64,000 nucleotides of DNA from Rhineura floridana (Eukaryota; Chordata; Lepidosauria; Squamata; Rhineuridae). A program made the translations under genes and the position numbers. Below, in pieces: positions 21,769 to 32,287 of the stretch (positions within the stretch are counted from its first letter, which is position 1; each line of letters opens with the position of its first letter). Location: NCBI RefSeq assembly GCF_030035675.1, contig NC_084481.1, positions 229,244,927-229,308,926 of the forward strand, read 5' to 3'. Below the pieces are notes generated by a model that did no database searches, was not told the DNA's origin, and worked only from the letters and a program-made list of their open reading frames with translations.

Positions 21769-22073
21769 CATGGCTGGACCAAGACATTCTGATGCCTCAG
21801 GCAAAAAGCAAGATGGCGCCCCAACGCCACCATTCCATATACAGAAACTGACCAGATAGGCAAGTTGAATTCTATCTCAGCGCTTGCAAAGCGACAGCAT
21901 TTGTCTAAGGACAGAAAGCACTCTTAGGGACTCAGGGCGGGCTACTTGGCCTACACCCCTCTGTCCTCCGACAACTCACTGCTGCTCCCGGCATTTGCCA
22001 CCTCAGGCGGCCATCTTACTCTGTGTAATGGTAGGGCCTGTCCTAAAGAAACATGGTAGGACCGGCCCTGAAG
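21769..22073. mobile_element. hAT-like MITE family 9
   Basis: The left side TGGCTGGACCAAGACATTCT and right side GTAGGACCGGCCCTG are degenerate inverted ends of the GGGCCGGCCCAAGACATT type. A related piece lies at 22208-22455. Confidence 0.45.
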
Positions 22074-22207
22074 AAAGTTGATAAGAAAGATCTGACAGTG
22101 GTGTTTGAATTGTGATTTACTTTGTCACATGTTCATAGCGGGGTCCCTAGCAGAAAGATCGGTGCTGAAAAGGTTTATGAAGTGACTTAGATGGATCCCT
22201 CTGACAC

Positions 22208-22455
22208 CACTGGCCAGAGCGAGCCCAAGACATTTTGCTGTCTAAAGATGGAGCAGCAAAAGCCCCCAAACCTGATCAAGTGATTTTGACACCTCAGGCG
22301 GAGAAACCCTCAAGTGCCTTTCTGTCTCCAAGGCAGTAAAAATACAAGAAAAATAAATTAAATAAGTAACCATTTGCTGCCCTGTCGTGACACGTCAGAT
22401 CATTTGCTGGAGGCGGCTGCCTCCCTCTGCCTAACGTCGTGGCCGGTTCTGCCAC
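22208..22455. mobile_element. hAT-like MITE family 9, second copy
   Basis: AGCCCAAGACATTTTGCTG on the left and CTAACGTCGTGGCCGGTTCT on the right repeat the terminal pattern of 21769-22073. Confidence 0.45.
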
Positions 22456-22994
22456 TCAGATGACTGTCGTCGTTGGTTGAAGTAGAATTGCAGAACAGCC
22501 TTTCCAATTGTTTCTCTCTTTTTTAAGGAGAGTGTCTAAATAAATTTTAGCCTCGGAGATTTATCAAGACCCATCAACCCCCCTGATTATCACTCCTGGG
22601 CCAATAATGGGGAAGGCAAATAGCTGACCAAGAGCATCAACGGTTAAAAAAAACAAACATTAAGCCAGCACAGCCACATTAAATAAAAGTTTAATTTTTC
22701 CCAAAGGCCTGGTGCTTCGGTCAGAGTAGTAACTTGTCAGAATGAACATTCTCCCAAGAGCCGTATGAAGCGTTTGGGAAACCATATGCAGTGGCTATTA
22801 AGGCTCTGCCCTCATCTGTTACCTTATTTATCACTTCAATTTGCTGCTAACAAAACATCCAGAGAAAGAATCAGTAAAAATGTTAAAAGGCTCTTCAGGA
22901 AAGAAAAGCACAGTTTGACTAGAACAGGTGTCAACCAAAAGAGAGAAAAAAAAGTTTGGACCAGGCCTGCTACTGGGCCAGGATGTTATGGAAG
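22456..22994. other. Repeat-free DNA, possible conserved non-coding element
   Basis: About 22500-22760 has low-repeat text with TCGGAGATTTATCAAGACCC, CCCTGATTATCACTCC and AAATAAAAGTTTAATTTTTC. Its composition resembles conserved enhancers, without proof. Confidence 0.25.
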
Positions 22995-23002
22995 GGTTAG
23001 AC

Positions 23003-23665
23003 CAGCCTTTCCCAACCTTTGGGTCCCAGATGTTGCTGGACTACAGTTCCCATCATTCCTGAGCATTGGCCATGCTGGCTGGGGCTGATGGGAGTTGTAG
23101 TCCAGCAACATCTGGGGACCCTGTTGGAAGTGGGGCAAGAACAACTCCTGTTTTGTTCTTTTGTTTGTGCTCCAGAAGGGAGATAGAGCTAGGGTCCTCC
23201 AGATGGATAGGCTTGTTTACCTTTACCTGTGATGCTCTGACTGACTTCCATCGCTAGACTGATACGTCTTAAGGGAAGCTTACCTGCCCCTCCTCCTTCT
23301 GCCCTTTCCATTCCTTTGTCCTGCGACTGTCCGTGAGAGAGGAGACATTCCTTTGTCTCTGCTCTCTCCAAGCATGGCGCTAACTCCCGCACCTGGGCGT
23401 TACACCTCTAACTTCGTTAGTTAGTTAGAACTAGGTTTGCTTTTCTATCTACTATGTATTTCTATAAATAAAGGAGCTTTTCTTATTTTACTAAGTCTCA
23501 AGTCTCACTGATGCTGATGCCTGCTTTCTTAGGCAAACACACGCACATGCTGGCACACTCGCATTTCAACATCTGCTGTTACTCTGCTGCTGTTGTGTTG
23601 CTTTATATGAAATTAAGCACACAAATTACACACAGCGCAACAGACCGAAAGGACAGGAAAGACTG
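23003..23665. mobile_element. Palindromic hAT MITE interrupted by a solo LTR
   Basis: The left end CAGCCTTTCCCAACCTTTG and right end AAAGGACAGGAAAGACTG enclose the ACTACAGTTCCCATCA core. The 8-bp duplication GGTTAGAC is exact at 22995-23002 and 23666-23673. An LTR sits in the right arm from 23122 to 23642. Without it the MITE would be about 137 bp. Confidence 0.92.
23122..23642 (+). mobile_element. Solo LTR, family A (521 bp)
   Basis: It starts TGTTGGAAGTGGGGCAAG and ends GCGCAACA. It is bordered by GACCC (23117-23121) and GACCG (23643-23647), a 5-bp duplication with one difference. A polyadenylation-type ATAAATAAAG lies about two thirds along. It is closely similar to 43356-43858. It is a fossil left by recombination between two LTRs; no internal region is present. 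The 5-bp duplication does not fit gammaretroviruses (4 bp); the class is otherwise unresolved. Confidence 0.88.
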
Positions 23666-23673
23666 GGTTAGAC

Positions 23674-23765
23674 AGTGGACAGCTCCTTGAAAGTTCAGAT
23701 TAAACGCCGGAGCAGATTCACTGCCCACTGACATTGGAGCCACCAGTCTCCACGGCATTTAGAGC
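23674..23765 (-). mobile_element. hAT MITE fragment (same family as 7099)
   Basis: GGACAGCTCCTTGAAAGTTC, then CACTGCCCACTGACATTGG and GAGCCACCAGTCTCCACGG, is the reverse of the 7099 text. Confidence 0.6.
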
Positions 23766-23879
23766 AGGGATGGGGAACCTCCATCTTCCTTGAACTCTAA
23801 CTCGCATCAGCCCATAAGCTTCATCCACCTTGGGGCCTGCGTATCAAAGCAAGCCCTGCCATTGGGCAGTCATGCAGTT

Positions 23880-24556
23880 GGAGGAGGAGATGCTTGTGAT
23901 GCGTCCTTCCCTGGCTCTCCCTGTCAGGTTCCTACCTGCTCGTGGTTACTGCCTGTCTCTAGGCACCACCAGGGACTCCACCAGTCCGGACCGCACTCTC
24001 TTATGGTTTACCCATCCGCTCTAGCACAGATCTCAACAGATCCCCCTGCTAGGCAACCACCAGTAACGTTCCAATACTAGTATTCCCAGAGACTCTGAAT
24101 ACTGGTATTGTTATTCTCTTCACCGCTGCCACCATTGGTTACAGTTCCCCTTCAGCCTTGGTCATTACCTTACCCTCCCTTCTGGTCTGTGAAACCCCAG
24201 CCAAGGATCAGGCCTTTGGTAAACCAAATTAAGTATTTATTACAGATAACAAAGCTAACAAGATTAACAAGATTTCTCCTTAAGGCACATAAGCATATGG
24301 TTTTACTCAATACTAATCCGAACTCCACCTCCCTCCTGGTAAACAACTCTCTAAACCCCACCAAGCAATCCACTCTTTCTCTTCTCCCCCCAGATTCCAC
24401 TCTCACTCTTCCTTTTATACATTCAGCCATTTTAAACACTCAGCCAATCATCTCGCATTCTACTGCCCATTCACTCCCCCTCTTTCACTCCACTTACCAT
24501 GTATCTTCTAAAACAACAACACTTACCATATATACATTAATATAGGAACATCACAA
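23880..24556 (-). mobile_element. ERV-like LTR with adjoining leader (fossil)
   Basis: On the minus strand the LTR runs from about 24556 to about 24136. It has a TATAAAAGG box near 24418 and an AATAAA signal near 24238. Just past it, TGGTGGCAGCGGTG has the look of a primer-binding site. 24120 down to 23880 would be the untranslated leader. No gag, pol or env text follows, so it is a broken remnant. It is of a different family from LTR A. Family and age were not determined. Confidence 0.5.
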
Positions 24557-24843
24557 GGCCCCCTGAGGCCAGAGAAAGGTCTCTGAGAGGAGGGATGTCC
24601 TACTTGCCATCCTTGAGACCCCGTGGGAAACTCACCAAACTAAATCCGCTGTTGCCTGGAACTGGGTGTGCGCAGTGCAGCTGAATGGGACATAGCAGTG
24701 GGCAGCCTGGCCATCTCACTTTGGTACCTGCCCATAAAACGAAGCCTGGAGTGAGAGGCTAGGATGGGGTCAGCAGTTTCCAGGAGCCCTCTTTGTTGTC
24801 AGATTTTTGGGGAGTGAGCTGTTTAGGGCCTGGGTAAGAGCTA

Positions 24844-25012
24844 GGGTTGCCAGGTTCATGGCCTGAGACTGATTCTGTATCTTTAGGAGAAGAGAAAGTC
24901 AGCCAAGTGAAGGTCTTCTTGCAACCCTGTAATGGGAAAAACCACAAGGTGGAATTCTCCCTTCCCCCTGCACAACTTTTAAAAATACAGAAGACCTCTT
25001 GGTTGATTCTAA
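24844..25012 (+). mobile_element. MITE family 4 (AGGGTTGCCAGGTTC end)
   Basis: It starts AGGGTTGCCAGGTTCATGG and includes ATCTTTAGGAGAAGAGAAAG, GGGAAAAACCACAAGGTGG and ATACAGAAGACCTCTTGG, shared in order with 32137-32287. The right terminus has decayed. Confidence 0.7.
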
Positions 25013-25700
25013 GTCATGGCTAATTTTTGTCCTGATTCAAGAGCAGATTTAAAGGCACAAGCAAAATCTCCAGCTTGAAACCTGGACAGTCTAAATAAGT
25101 TTGAAAGACAATTGTGACATCATTACATTTGGGCAACCTCGCTGTCTTAAAAACTCTTACTTTTCAGGATCTGCCACAGTTCCATACACCTCCATCGCGC
25201 AGGGAGCAGTCTTAGCCACCTGTTCTGATGTGAGAGCACATAATTGTTTAATTTTACTTTTATATCCCCCTGGGCCTCAGGTGTCAGGATTTCTTAATGT
25301 GGCCTGTGCAAAACATACATCAGCCCTCTGCAATGGCACCTGGGATGGGCTGGTAAAGAGGAAATTAAAGGGAAACAACCTGATCTGAGGTTGAGAGTCC
25401 TGCTTTTTCAATATTGATTCCATCCAATCCCAGGTCTGCTTTTGGGCTGGAGGTGTTTTTAATTATGATCAAGCCAAGCCTAGGTCTGCCTTTAAGCTAT
25501 GTTTTAACCTAAGAAAGATACTGGAGAATGCTGCAGAATGATATAAGTGTTTTGATCTGAAAGTCATGTTAAGGTTGCTTACTTTTGCTCTGGCAAGGCT
25601 TCTCACGCATAACTCTGTGGCAGAATAAGAATTCTAATACTACCTTAAAACTACAACAACAATATCCAACTGGAATAACGGATAACAATCAGAGTTGAGG
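25013..25700. other. Unrecognised sequence
   Basis: No gene or repeat family is supported. Confidence 0.25.
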
Positions 25701-25705
25701 TACAT

Positions 25706-25940
25706 GGGGCTTATTTGCACTAGCGCAAGGATTAGTGCTAGCACAATGGGATTGGGTTCCTCCTCCCCTGTGCAAACCCTGCACCGTTCCCCAAATCTGC
25801 TCCAGAGGGTTGGGGGGATCCTCAGAACAGCTTTAGTGGTACATGGGGCAAGGAGAAGGAGAGATTGTTCCATCATGCAAGGAGAAATCCTTGCGCTGAT
25901 GGAACCTTAGCCTCAACGCTACGTTGAATATACCCCATGT
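25706..25940. mobile_element. Unclassified MITE with CATGGGG ends
   Basis: CATGGGGCTTATTTGC on the left faces TTGAATATACCCCATG on the right, giving short inverted ends. A relative lies reversed at 17910-18150. Internal GCGCAAGGAT and ATCCTTGCGC also pair. The superfamily was not resolved. Confidence 0.55.
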
Positions 25941-26214
25941 CTTTTGTGATGTCAGCAACAATCATGTCCACCATCTTGGGCCCTACAATTGGCAAGGGAG
26001 ACCCTATTGGTGGTGCCACCACGGGGGGCTGCCTGGTTGGCATTGACCCTTGACAGGGACTTCTCAGGTGCACCTTCATGAGGTGTGCCTGCCTGTCTCA
26101 TTATTAACCTTCAGAAGAAATTTGTAAACATCCCTGTTCATCCAGGCATTTGATGGCTGAAAGACACTGTTCCCGGCAACCTTGACATTATTAGCTGTGA
26201 GACTGCATTGTTGT

Positions 26215-26365
26215 TGTTAATTTTTTAGATGTTTTTAATTGTTTTTAAATGGTTAAAATATGCGTTGGTTTTATTTTTAATTGTATTGTTTAAAGTTTTT
26301 TGTATTTGCAGCTTTGGGCTCCTTTGGGAAGAAGGGCGGGATATAAATTTAATAAATTGCTGTTG
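26215..26365 (+). mobile_element. L2 LINE 3' UTR
   Basis: A TTTTTAATTG-rich run ends in TTTGGGCTCCTTTGGGAAGA and GGGCGGGATATAAATTTAAT, the standard L2 terminus of this genome. Confidence 0.8.
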
Positions 26366-26603
26366 TCATTATTACACCCATTTTACAGTTTTAAAACTGA
26401 GGCTAAGAATGCAAGAGCCATGCTTATGTGCAGGGGTCTGGGGGTGGGGTCAGGAGGACTGATTACATTGTGGGTGGGGCCAATGTATGGAGCTCCTTCC
26501 ATGTTCTATGAATGTGTGGAGCGTAAAATTATGAGTAGGACTAACAAGTGGGAGGAATCCTAAATGCAGCTTTTTTGTACACCACATCTGATTTGGCCCT
26601 AAG

Positions 26604-26748
26604 CAGTGCCTTTCTTGGTTAAAAATAAAATGAGGTGCTGGTACTCATAAAAGTGCTGTGGATGCCAGCATGAAATGGCTGCCATGGGTAGCACAAAAAG
26701 AGGTGGCAGTACTGTGTACTGGTAAGTACTGGCCCCAAAAAAGCACTG
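26604..26748. mobile_element. hAT MITE, 145 bp, exact 8-bp duplication
   Basis: The ends CAGTGCCTTTCTTGG and CCAAAAAAGCACTG are inverted repeats. GCCCTAAG is exact at 26596-26603 and 26749-26756. There is no coding content. No second copy was noticed in the window. Confidence 0.9.
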
Positions 26749-26889
26749 GCCCTAAGACTGAAGTGAGATCCAGATCTCTTGGGCCACAGTTCAACTCCAT
26801 TTCTACTGGGCGTGTGTGTGACTGTGACTGATTTAAGAATCTGTCCAGTCCAAATTGGGTTTAGAGAGTTACCTATGTGGGAAATCCAA

Positions 26890-27110
26890 ACTCCTGGCTG
26901 GCAGTGGCAGGGCTTAATGCAAGGCCTGCACCAGGCATGACTGGGCCTAGGCCTGCATCATCATGCTCCCCAACACCCCCTCCCAATGCAGGCGGCACTC
27001 CTGCCATCGCCCAAGATGGTGGCAGGGGTGTCAACCTCATAGGGTTGATGGCAGGCATGCATGCTGATGCAGCAGTGCAGGAAGTCAGTGGGGCAGTCCG
27101 GCTTATTTAA
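26890..27110. mobile_element. hAT-like MITE family 8
   Basis: CACCAGGCATGACTGGGCC and GGGTTGATGGCAGGCATGC with opposed CGCCCAAGATGGTGGCAG match the family at 48723 and 54325. Ends unclear. Confidence 0.55.
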
Positions 27111-27308
27111 GCCCACACCTCCTCTATGGTGGGGTGTTTCTTGGGAGGGTGGAGCTCTGCGACCTGACTCTGCCATGGATTGTGGAGTGGGAGCTCCACT
27201 CTCCCAGCCTAAGGAGGGGCTCTCAGCCAGTGCATGGCCACCTGCTGGTGTCGGGTCTGGAGCAGTGTAGCCACTGCCACTTTTATAGCTCTACCATTTG
27301 CACCAGCT

Positions 27309-27540
27309 AGGATGCAGTGGCAGCCGGTGACTCCATGTCAGTAGGGCAGTTGAATCCGCCACAGGTTTTAGTCCAAACTTTAAAGGAGCTGTCCAAAGTG
27401 CTGAAGCCATCCACACCATACATTTAAAGCACATGGCTTCCCCCAAAGAATCCTGGAAACTGTAGCTTATCCCTGGCAGAGCTACGATTCCTAGCACCCT
27501 TAACAAACTACAGTTCTCCGGGGTGTGTGTGGAGTCAAGT
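27309..27540. mobile_element. Two adjoining MITE fragments (families 7099 and CTTCCCCCAAAGAATCC)
   Basis: 27309-27400 repeats the CAGTGGCAGCCGGTGACTCC/TTTTAGTCCAAACTTTAAAG text of the 7099 family. 27410-27540 has CATGGCTTCCCCCAAAGAAT and CCCTTAACAAACTACAG, an arm of the palindromic family at 47499. Confidence 0.6.
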
Positions 27541-28064
27541 ATGGTGTATACACAGTCTAGGTCTGGTTTAAAGATAAAGACCCCCAGAAGGGAGACCTGC
27601 AGATGTCTTAAAGTTGCTCTTAAAGAGTGAACACCTGGACTGAGAAAGGAGACGTATATCAGTTTCTCTTAGTGTGATGGGATATATTACATTTCTATTT
27701 AAATTATGGTAATTATTAATAAATGTGTATGTAGACATATATGTTAGCAGGTGCCAATTTTATGCAAATCTTTTGTTTTGGATGACCCTAAGTGTCCACT
27801 CTAACTCTGCTTGATCTAACAGCCTTTTTGTTTCAAAGGAGACATTTTGTGAAGGCCGCCAAAACCAAGAGTATGCCCTAAATCATGTCTGATCCCAGAT
27901 GTGGTTGCCTTTTCGAGCCTTGCACAGCCCCCTGGAGTGCAAATAATCAAATTCATTTGGGAAATAATAGTTTCAGAGAGGTCAAACCTAATTTACATAC
28001 CAATAAAATGTGCCTTGCAGAGGATGACATTTAATGAATAAAATGTATGTAACTAGGTCTGGGT
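27541..28064. other. Unique DNA with a conserved-element-like block
   Basis: About 27840-28050 has GAGTGCAAATAATCAAATTC, GGGAAATAATAGTTTC and CCTAATTTACATACC, with no repeat similarity. It is composed like a conserved enhancer. No gene is supported. Confidence 0.3.
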
Positions 28065-28250
28065 TGATATTTATTTATGAGATTTACATCCCTTCCCCTT
28101 CATCGCAAGCGACCTCAGGGCAGATCTCATTCAAATAAAAACACTACAAAAGCATACAATAAAATTAACCAATAAAACATTAAAAACCCATCTCAAGACC
28201 TAAAACCTTTTATCAGCATTAAAGCTTTATTGCTTTGGCACACCAAGTAG
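28065..28250 (-). mobile_element. L2 LINE 3' UTR fragment
   Basis: TTTATTTATGAGATTTACATC then CTCAGGGCAGATCTC and AAACACTACAAAAGCATAC is the reverse of an L2 3' end. Confidence 0.6.
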
Positions 28251-28512
28251 CTTAGCTCTGAGCAACTTTGTCTTCAAAGGGGCGCAGAACGGAATTCTGC
28301 AGTTTTCCACGGCTGTGGCAACAACTAAGTATGGATGTCTTCATCCATCCATCATGGTGAGGAAGCAGGTGCGGTGAGCTAATTAAAACTAATTTACAAT
28401 TTTATTCAGTGTTTTATTGGGAATGCTAATGGATGACCGCTGATAAGGGAAAAGCCGTTGAACTGACAATGGGCTTTAAAAAGAAGTGTTGATCATCCCT
28501 GGGGCAAAGATG
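28251..28512. other. Unique DNA, weak conserved-element candidate
   Basis: 28370-28480 includes GAGCTAATTAAAACTAATTT and TTTATTGGGAATGCTAATGG, rich in TAAT cores. Nothing else is recognised. Confidence 0.25.
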
Positions 28513-29008
28513 TAGGGTTGCCATCTGATCAAATGAAAAAACAACAACGTGGTGATGTTTTAGCGATAGCTAAAAGCAAGTTCAGACTCTGAGCCAGAAT
28601 AGCATCATCCATGCACAAAAAGGAAGGTACTAGGAGAACTGAGACAAACCCCAAACTTTGCGGAAATAGAAAAACGTTTAAGGAAAAAAACCTTCAGGGA
28701 TGGGGGGACCACACTTTCTCCTGCTGTGTTGAGATGTATTGCATTTCATATGGTATTGCATCAAAACAGCTTATTGAGGAATGGGCATGCTCAGTGGACA
28801 CAAAATGCTTTTTGTCTGTTGTGTGTGTGTGGGGCCAGGAATGGATAACTAAATGGTTGGGGGAATGGAGTCTCTTAGAAGACAGAACGGCTGGCTGGCT
28901 GGCTGGATCCCTGAACAGGGGCATTCCATTTATCAATGGCCAATGTCTGTAAATCAAGCTGCCTTGAAACATGTAAGATCAGGGCCTGGAAAAAGAGTTG
29001 GCAACCCT
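28513..29008. mobile_element. Possible DNA transposon with GGGTTGCCA ends
   Basis: AGGGTTGCCATCTGATC at the left and GAGTTGGCAACCCTG at the right form imperfect inverted ends about 496 bp apart. The interior is unique and non-coding. Target duplication was not resolved. Confidence 0.45.
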
Positions 29009-29154
29009 GCTGTGCGATAGATTGTTGAAGACATCAGCGTGAGTGTCAAACCTGTAATGGTAAATGGAAGACATTTGGGTATCATTGCAGAACAGCAGCT
29101 TTGCACAGCACAGCTAAGACTAATCTAGATGAATTACAAAAATGGCACAACACA

Positions 29155-29156
<2 letters not shown>

Positions 29157-29241
<85 letters not shown>
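29157..29241. repeat. (TA)n microsatellite
   Basis: About 85 bases of uninterrupted TA. It gives Tyr-Ile repeat frames on both strands that are not genes. Confidence 0.98.
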
Positions 29242-29244
<3 letters not shown>

Positions 29245-29695
29245 CTAATACGCAAAAAACCCTGCGGTTTAAAAACGTACCTATAGCCCACAGATATTTC
29301 CATCAAACTTTAAAAAGCAGGGAAATTGGGCAGCTATAGTGAATGCACCAAGGGAGCAGGAGACCTGTCCTCCTCTCTGAGATATTGTACTGCTCTACAA
29401 ATTTGTAAAAATGCAGACACAATTTGGGTTGGTCTTTCACAGTCCAATCCACTTCCTGTGGAGCTTGGAAGAATATGGTAACATGTGCCTCTGAGGATAT
29501 GGTGAGTGGTGCAAACACCTGCAATCAGCCCAAATAATAGAAACCTGGGCACCCTCTGGTGCCAGCCCTGTGAATAGGCACAGCCTCCGGGGAAGGAATT
29601 GGCAACCCAATTTTGTTTCCATGCCAAGATTTAGAGCCTGGGACTTAATGTGTCCGTTTTGGAGAGGTGTGAGTAACTGATAAAGGGTAGCTTAT
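29242..29695. other. Unrecognised sequence
   Basis: 29260-29345 (AAAAACGTAC, ATAGCCCACAGATATTTC, GGGCAGCTATAGTGAATG) is reversed at 59755-59900, so it is a low-copy repeat of unknown type. The rest is unrecognised. Confidence 0.35.
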
Positions 29696-29701
29696 TTCTT
29701 G

Positions 29702-30140
29702 TGGAGGCTGGCTCAAACCCTTAGGGTGAATGGAGCACTGCCCCACCCACCTCAGTCTGCCCTTAGCCAGCCCCCACGTGCCTGCCTTCTTGCTTGGAAC
29801 CAGTCCAGGGGACGGTGCTGCCTGTCAGCTTCTTCCTCCTCAGCCCCAGGTCACAGCAACACCATTCGTTTAAAGTACTCTTATACCACTTTGAGAGTCA
29901 TGACTTCCCCCAGGAATCCTGGGAACTGTAGTTTGTTAAGGGTCTCCTAACAACTCTCAGCACCCGTGTGGATGTGGGTGTGATGTCAGTGTTGTCCTTG
30001 TAGAACTCAGCAGGGACAAGGAGGAGCACAAACGTAGAATCAGGTGGCTTAGCAATGCCTCTTGTTGACTGTGGCTCCCCCTACTGTTGGCCTCCCTACC
30101 TTCTGTCCTACCAGTCCCAATGGGTACCAATCACTGCTGT
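29702..30140 (-). mobile_element. hAT MITE family 5, interrupted
   Basis: TGGAGGCTGGCTCAAACCC on the left and CAGTCCCAATGGGTACCAAT on the right are the reverse of the 4065 ends. The centre (about 29850-29975) is an arm of the CTTCCCCCAGGAATCCTGGG palindromic family, inserted or juxtaposed. Confidence 0.6.
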
Positions 30141-30164
30141 TGATTACACGGATGGTCCTCTTCT

Positions 30165-31420
30165 AGGGTTTCCCAAACTGTGGACCACCAGTCAGTCATC
30201 CATGAGCTTAATTCAGGTGGTCTGCACTGTGCCTGTGGATTTAATCCATCATAAGAACATAAGAACATAAGAAGAGCCTGCTGGATCAGGCCAGTGGCCC
30301 ATCTAGTCCAGCATCCTGTTCTCACAGTGGCCAACCAGGTGCCTGGGGGAAGCCCGCAAGCAGGACCCGAGTGCAAGAACACTCTCCTCTCCTGAGGCTT
30401 CCGGCAACTGGTTTTCAGAAGCATGCTGCCTCTGACTAGGGTGGCAGAGCACAGCCATCACGGCTAGTAGCCATTGATAGCCCTGTCCTCCATGAATTTG
30501 TCTAATCTTCTTTTAAAGCCGTTCAAGCTGGTGGCCATTACTGCATCTTGTGGGAGCAAATTCCATAGTTTAACTATGCACTGAGTAAAGAAGTACTTCC
30601 TTTTGTCTGTCCTGAATCTTCCAACATTCAGCTTCTTTGAATGTCCACGAGTTCTAGTATTATGAGAGAGGGAGAAGAACTTTTCTCTATCCACTTTCTC
30701 AATGCCATGCATAATTTTATACACTTCTATCATGTCTCCTCTGACCCGCCTTTTCTCTAAACTAAAAAGCCCCAAATGCTGCAACCTTTCCTCGTAAGGG
30801 AGTCGCTCCATCCCCTTGATCATTCTGGTTGCCCTCCTCTGAACCTTTTCCAACTCTATAATATCCTTTTTGAGATGAGGCAACCAGAACTGTACACAGT
30901 ATTCCAAATGCGGCCGCACCATAGATTTATACAACGGCATTATGATATCGGCTGTTTTATTTTCAATACCTTTCCTAATTATTGCTAGCATTTGCCTTTT
31001 TCACAGCTGCCGCACACTGGGTCGACATTTTCATCGTGCTGTCCACTACAACCCCGAGGTCTCTCTCCTGGTCGGTCACCGCCAGTTCAGACCCCATGAG
31101 CGTATATGTGAAATTAAGATTTTTTGCTCCAATATGCATAAAATGTTAAATGTTAAACATTAAATGTTCATACTGATTTTAATTGAATTTGTATTGCTTC
31201 TTTTATTTCTTACATTGTATTTTATTGCATTACAATTTGAATTCTATGGAATATATAAAATACAACGTATAAGAAATCAAACAATAAAAAACACATTTAG
31301 AAGTCATACAACATCTAGCACAGCACATGACAACAGGCAGAAAAATAGTTAAATGGTCTGCCAAAACCATCAGCCATTTTCAAGTAGTCCACCGGGGAAA
31401 AAAAGGTTTGGGAAGCACTG
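30165..31420. mobile_element. hAT-like element split by CR1
   Basis: GGGTTTCCCAAACTGTGGAC on the left and GGTTTGGGAAGCACTG on the right are inverted ends. GTGGTCTGC-type text on the left and AATGGTCTGCCAAAACC on the right continue the element around the CR1. Without CR1 it would be about 370 bp. Confidence 0.6.
30252..31145 (-). mobile_element. CR1 LINE, reverse transcriptase C-terminal part and 3' UTR
   Basis: The minus strand reads, upstream of the main frame, GAKNLNFTYTLMGSELAVTD and QERDLGVVVDSTMKMS, then the 30991-30464 frame MLAIIRKGIENKT, MVRPHLEYCVQFWLPHLKKD, VQRRATRMIKGME, LQHLGLFSLEKRRVRGDMIE and LWNLLPQDAVMA. This is the thumb and C-terminal part of CR1 RT; the catalytic palm is absent through 5' truncation. 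The 528-base frame is uninterrupted, so the copy is not ancient. The 3' UTR ends in the octamer-like CTTATGTTCTTATG tail (30252-30275). Confidence 0.95.
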
Positions 31421-32130
31421 TTCTATTCTATAGAAATGATAAATTATCACGATTGTTTTGATACCCCTGCATTGTATCCAGGAAACACAAACACACTTCT
31501 GCAGGCAGGAACTGAAGTTACTGTATTCAGAGGTGGGCCTTGAATGCTCAGCCATTGATTTAAGAACACTACTGGGAATGTTTGTGTGTGCAATTGCCAC
31601 CGTAATTATTGGAAGTAGGCTGACAATTACTACACAGCGTGAATGCATGTCGTTGTCCTGCCTCCCCCCCCATGCATGTCGTTGTCCTGCCTCCCCCCCC
31701 ATGTTAGTAGTCGTGGCCGGGAGGTGGGATGTGTGTGCTTGTGACCCCCCAACTGGGCAGAATGTTCTCTGGGTCCCATTATTAGCCTTCCTCAGGAGGG
31801 ACCCTTTCATCTTAAACTGTAACCAGATAGGCAGCAAATGGGCTCTTTCAGGAATAATGTAATTAAGCTTCAAGGAACACAATTAGGGCAAATTAGCAGC
31901 TAATTGTGCCCATAGACCATTAGCAGGTGCTGGCTCTGCCCGGGGGGGGGGGGGGATCCAAATTTCCCTCTGGAGATGCAGGAAGGAGATTAGAGCTCAA
32001 GATAAATCCTTCATGGGGCTGGGGAGGAGAGAGAGATTTGCCTTTTTGGCAGTAACCTGTCAACCTTATATTGAAGAAAAACTAATTAAAGATGGTATGT
32101 TTCATCATCAACTCCATTTGGAGTTTGGGG
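31421..32130. other. Unique DNA with a short direct repeat and a conserved-element-like block
   Basis: 31645-31699 holds two direct copies of CATGTCGTTGTCCTGCC plus C-run. 31800-31915 is TAAT/ATTA-rich and repeat-free (GGAATAATGTAATTAAGC, GCAAATTAGCAGCTAATTG). A run of 14-15 G lies near 31941. No gene is supported. Confidence 0.35.
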
Positions 32131-32136
32131 GTCAAA

Positions 32137-32287
32137 TAGGGTTGCCAGGTTCAATCCCTGAGACTGATCCTGTATCTTTAGGAGAAGAGAAAGTCAGCCA
32201 AGTGCAGGTGGGAAAAACCACAAGGTAGAATTCTCCCTTCTCAATGCACAACTTTTAAAGATACAGAAGACCTCTTGGTTGCCAGGC
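32137..32287 (+). mobile_element. MITE family 4, second copy
   Basis: From AGGGTTGCCAGGTTCAATCC to GACCTCTTGGTTGCCAGG it follows the 24844 copy, with a deletion after GTGCAGGTG. TTGCCAGG/CCAGG text at the right is a worn inverted end. Confidence 0.7.

Noticed and set aside
29082-29339. Tyr-Ile repeat proteins
   Set aside because: They are translations of the TA microsatellite on both strands.
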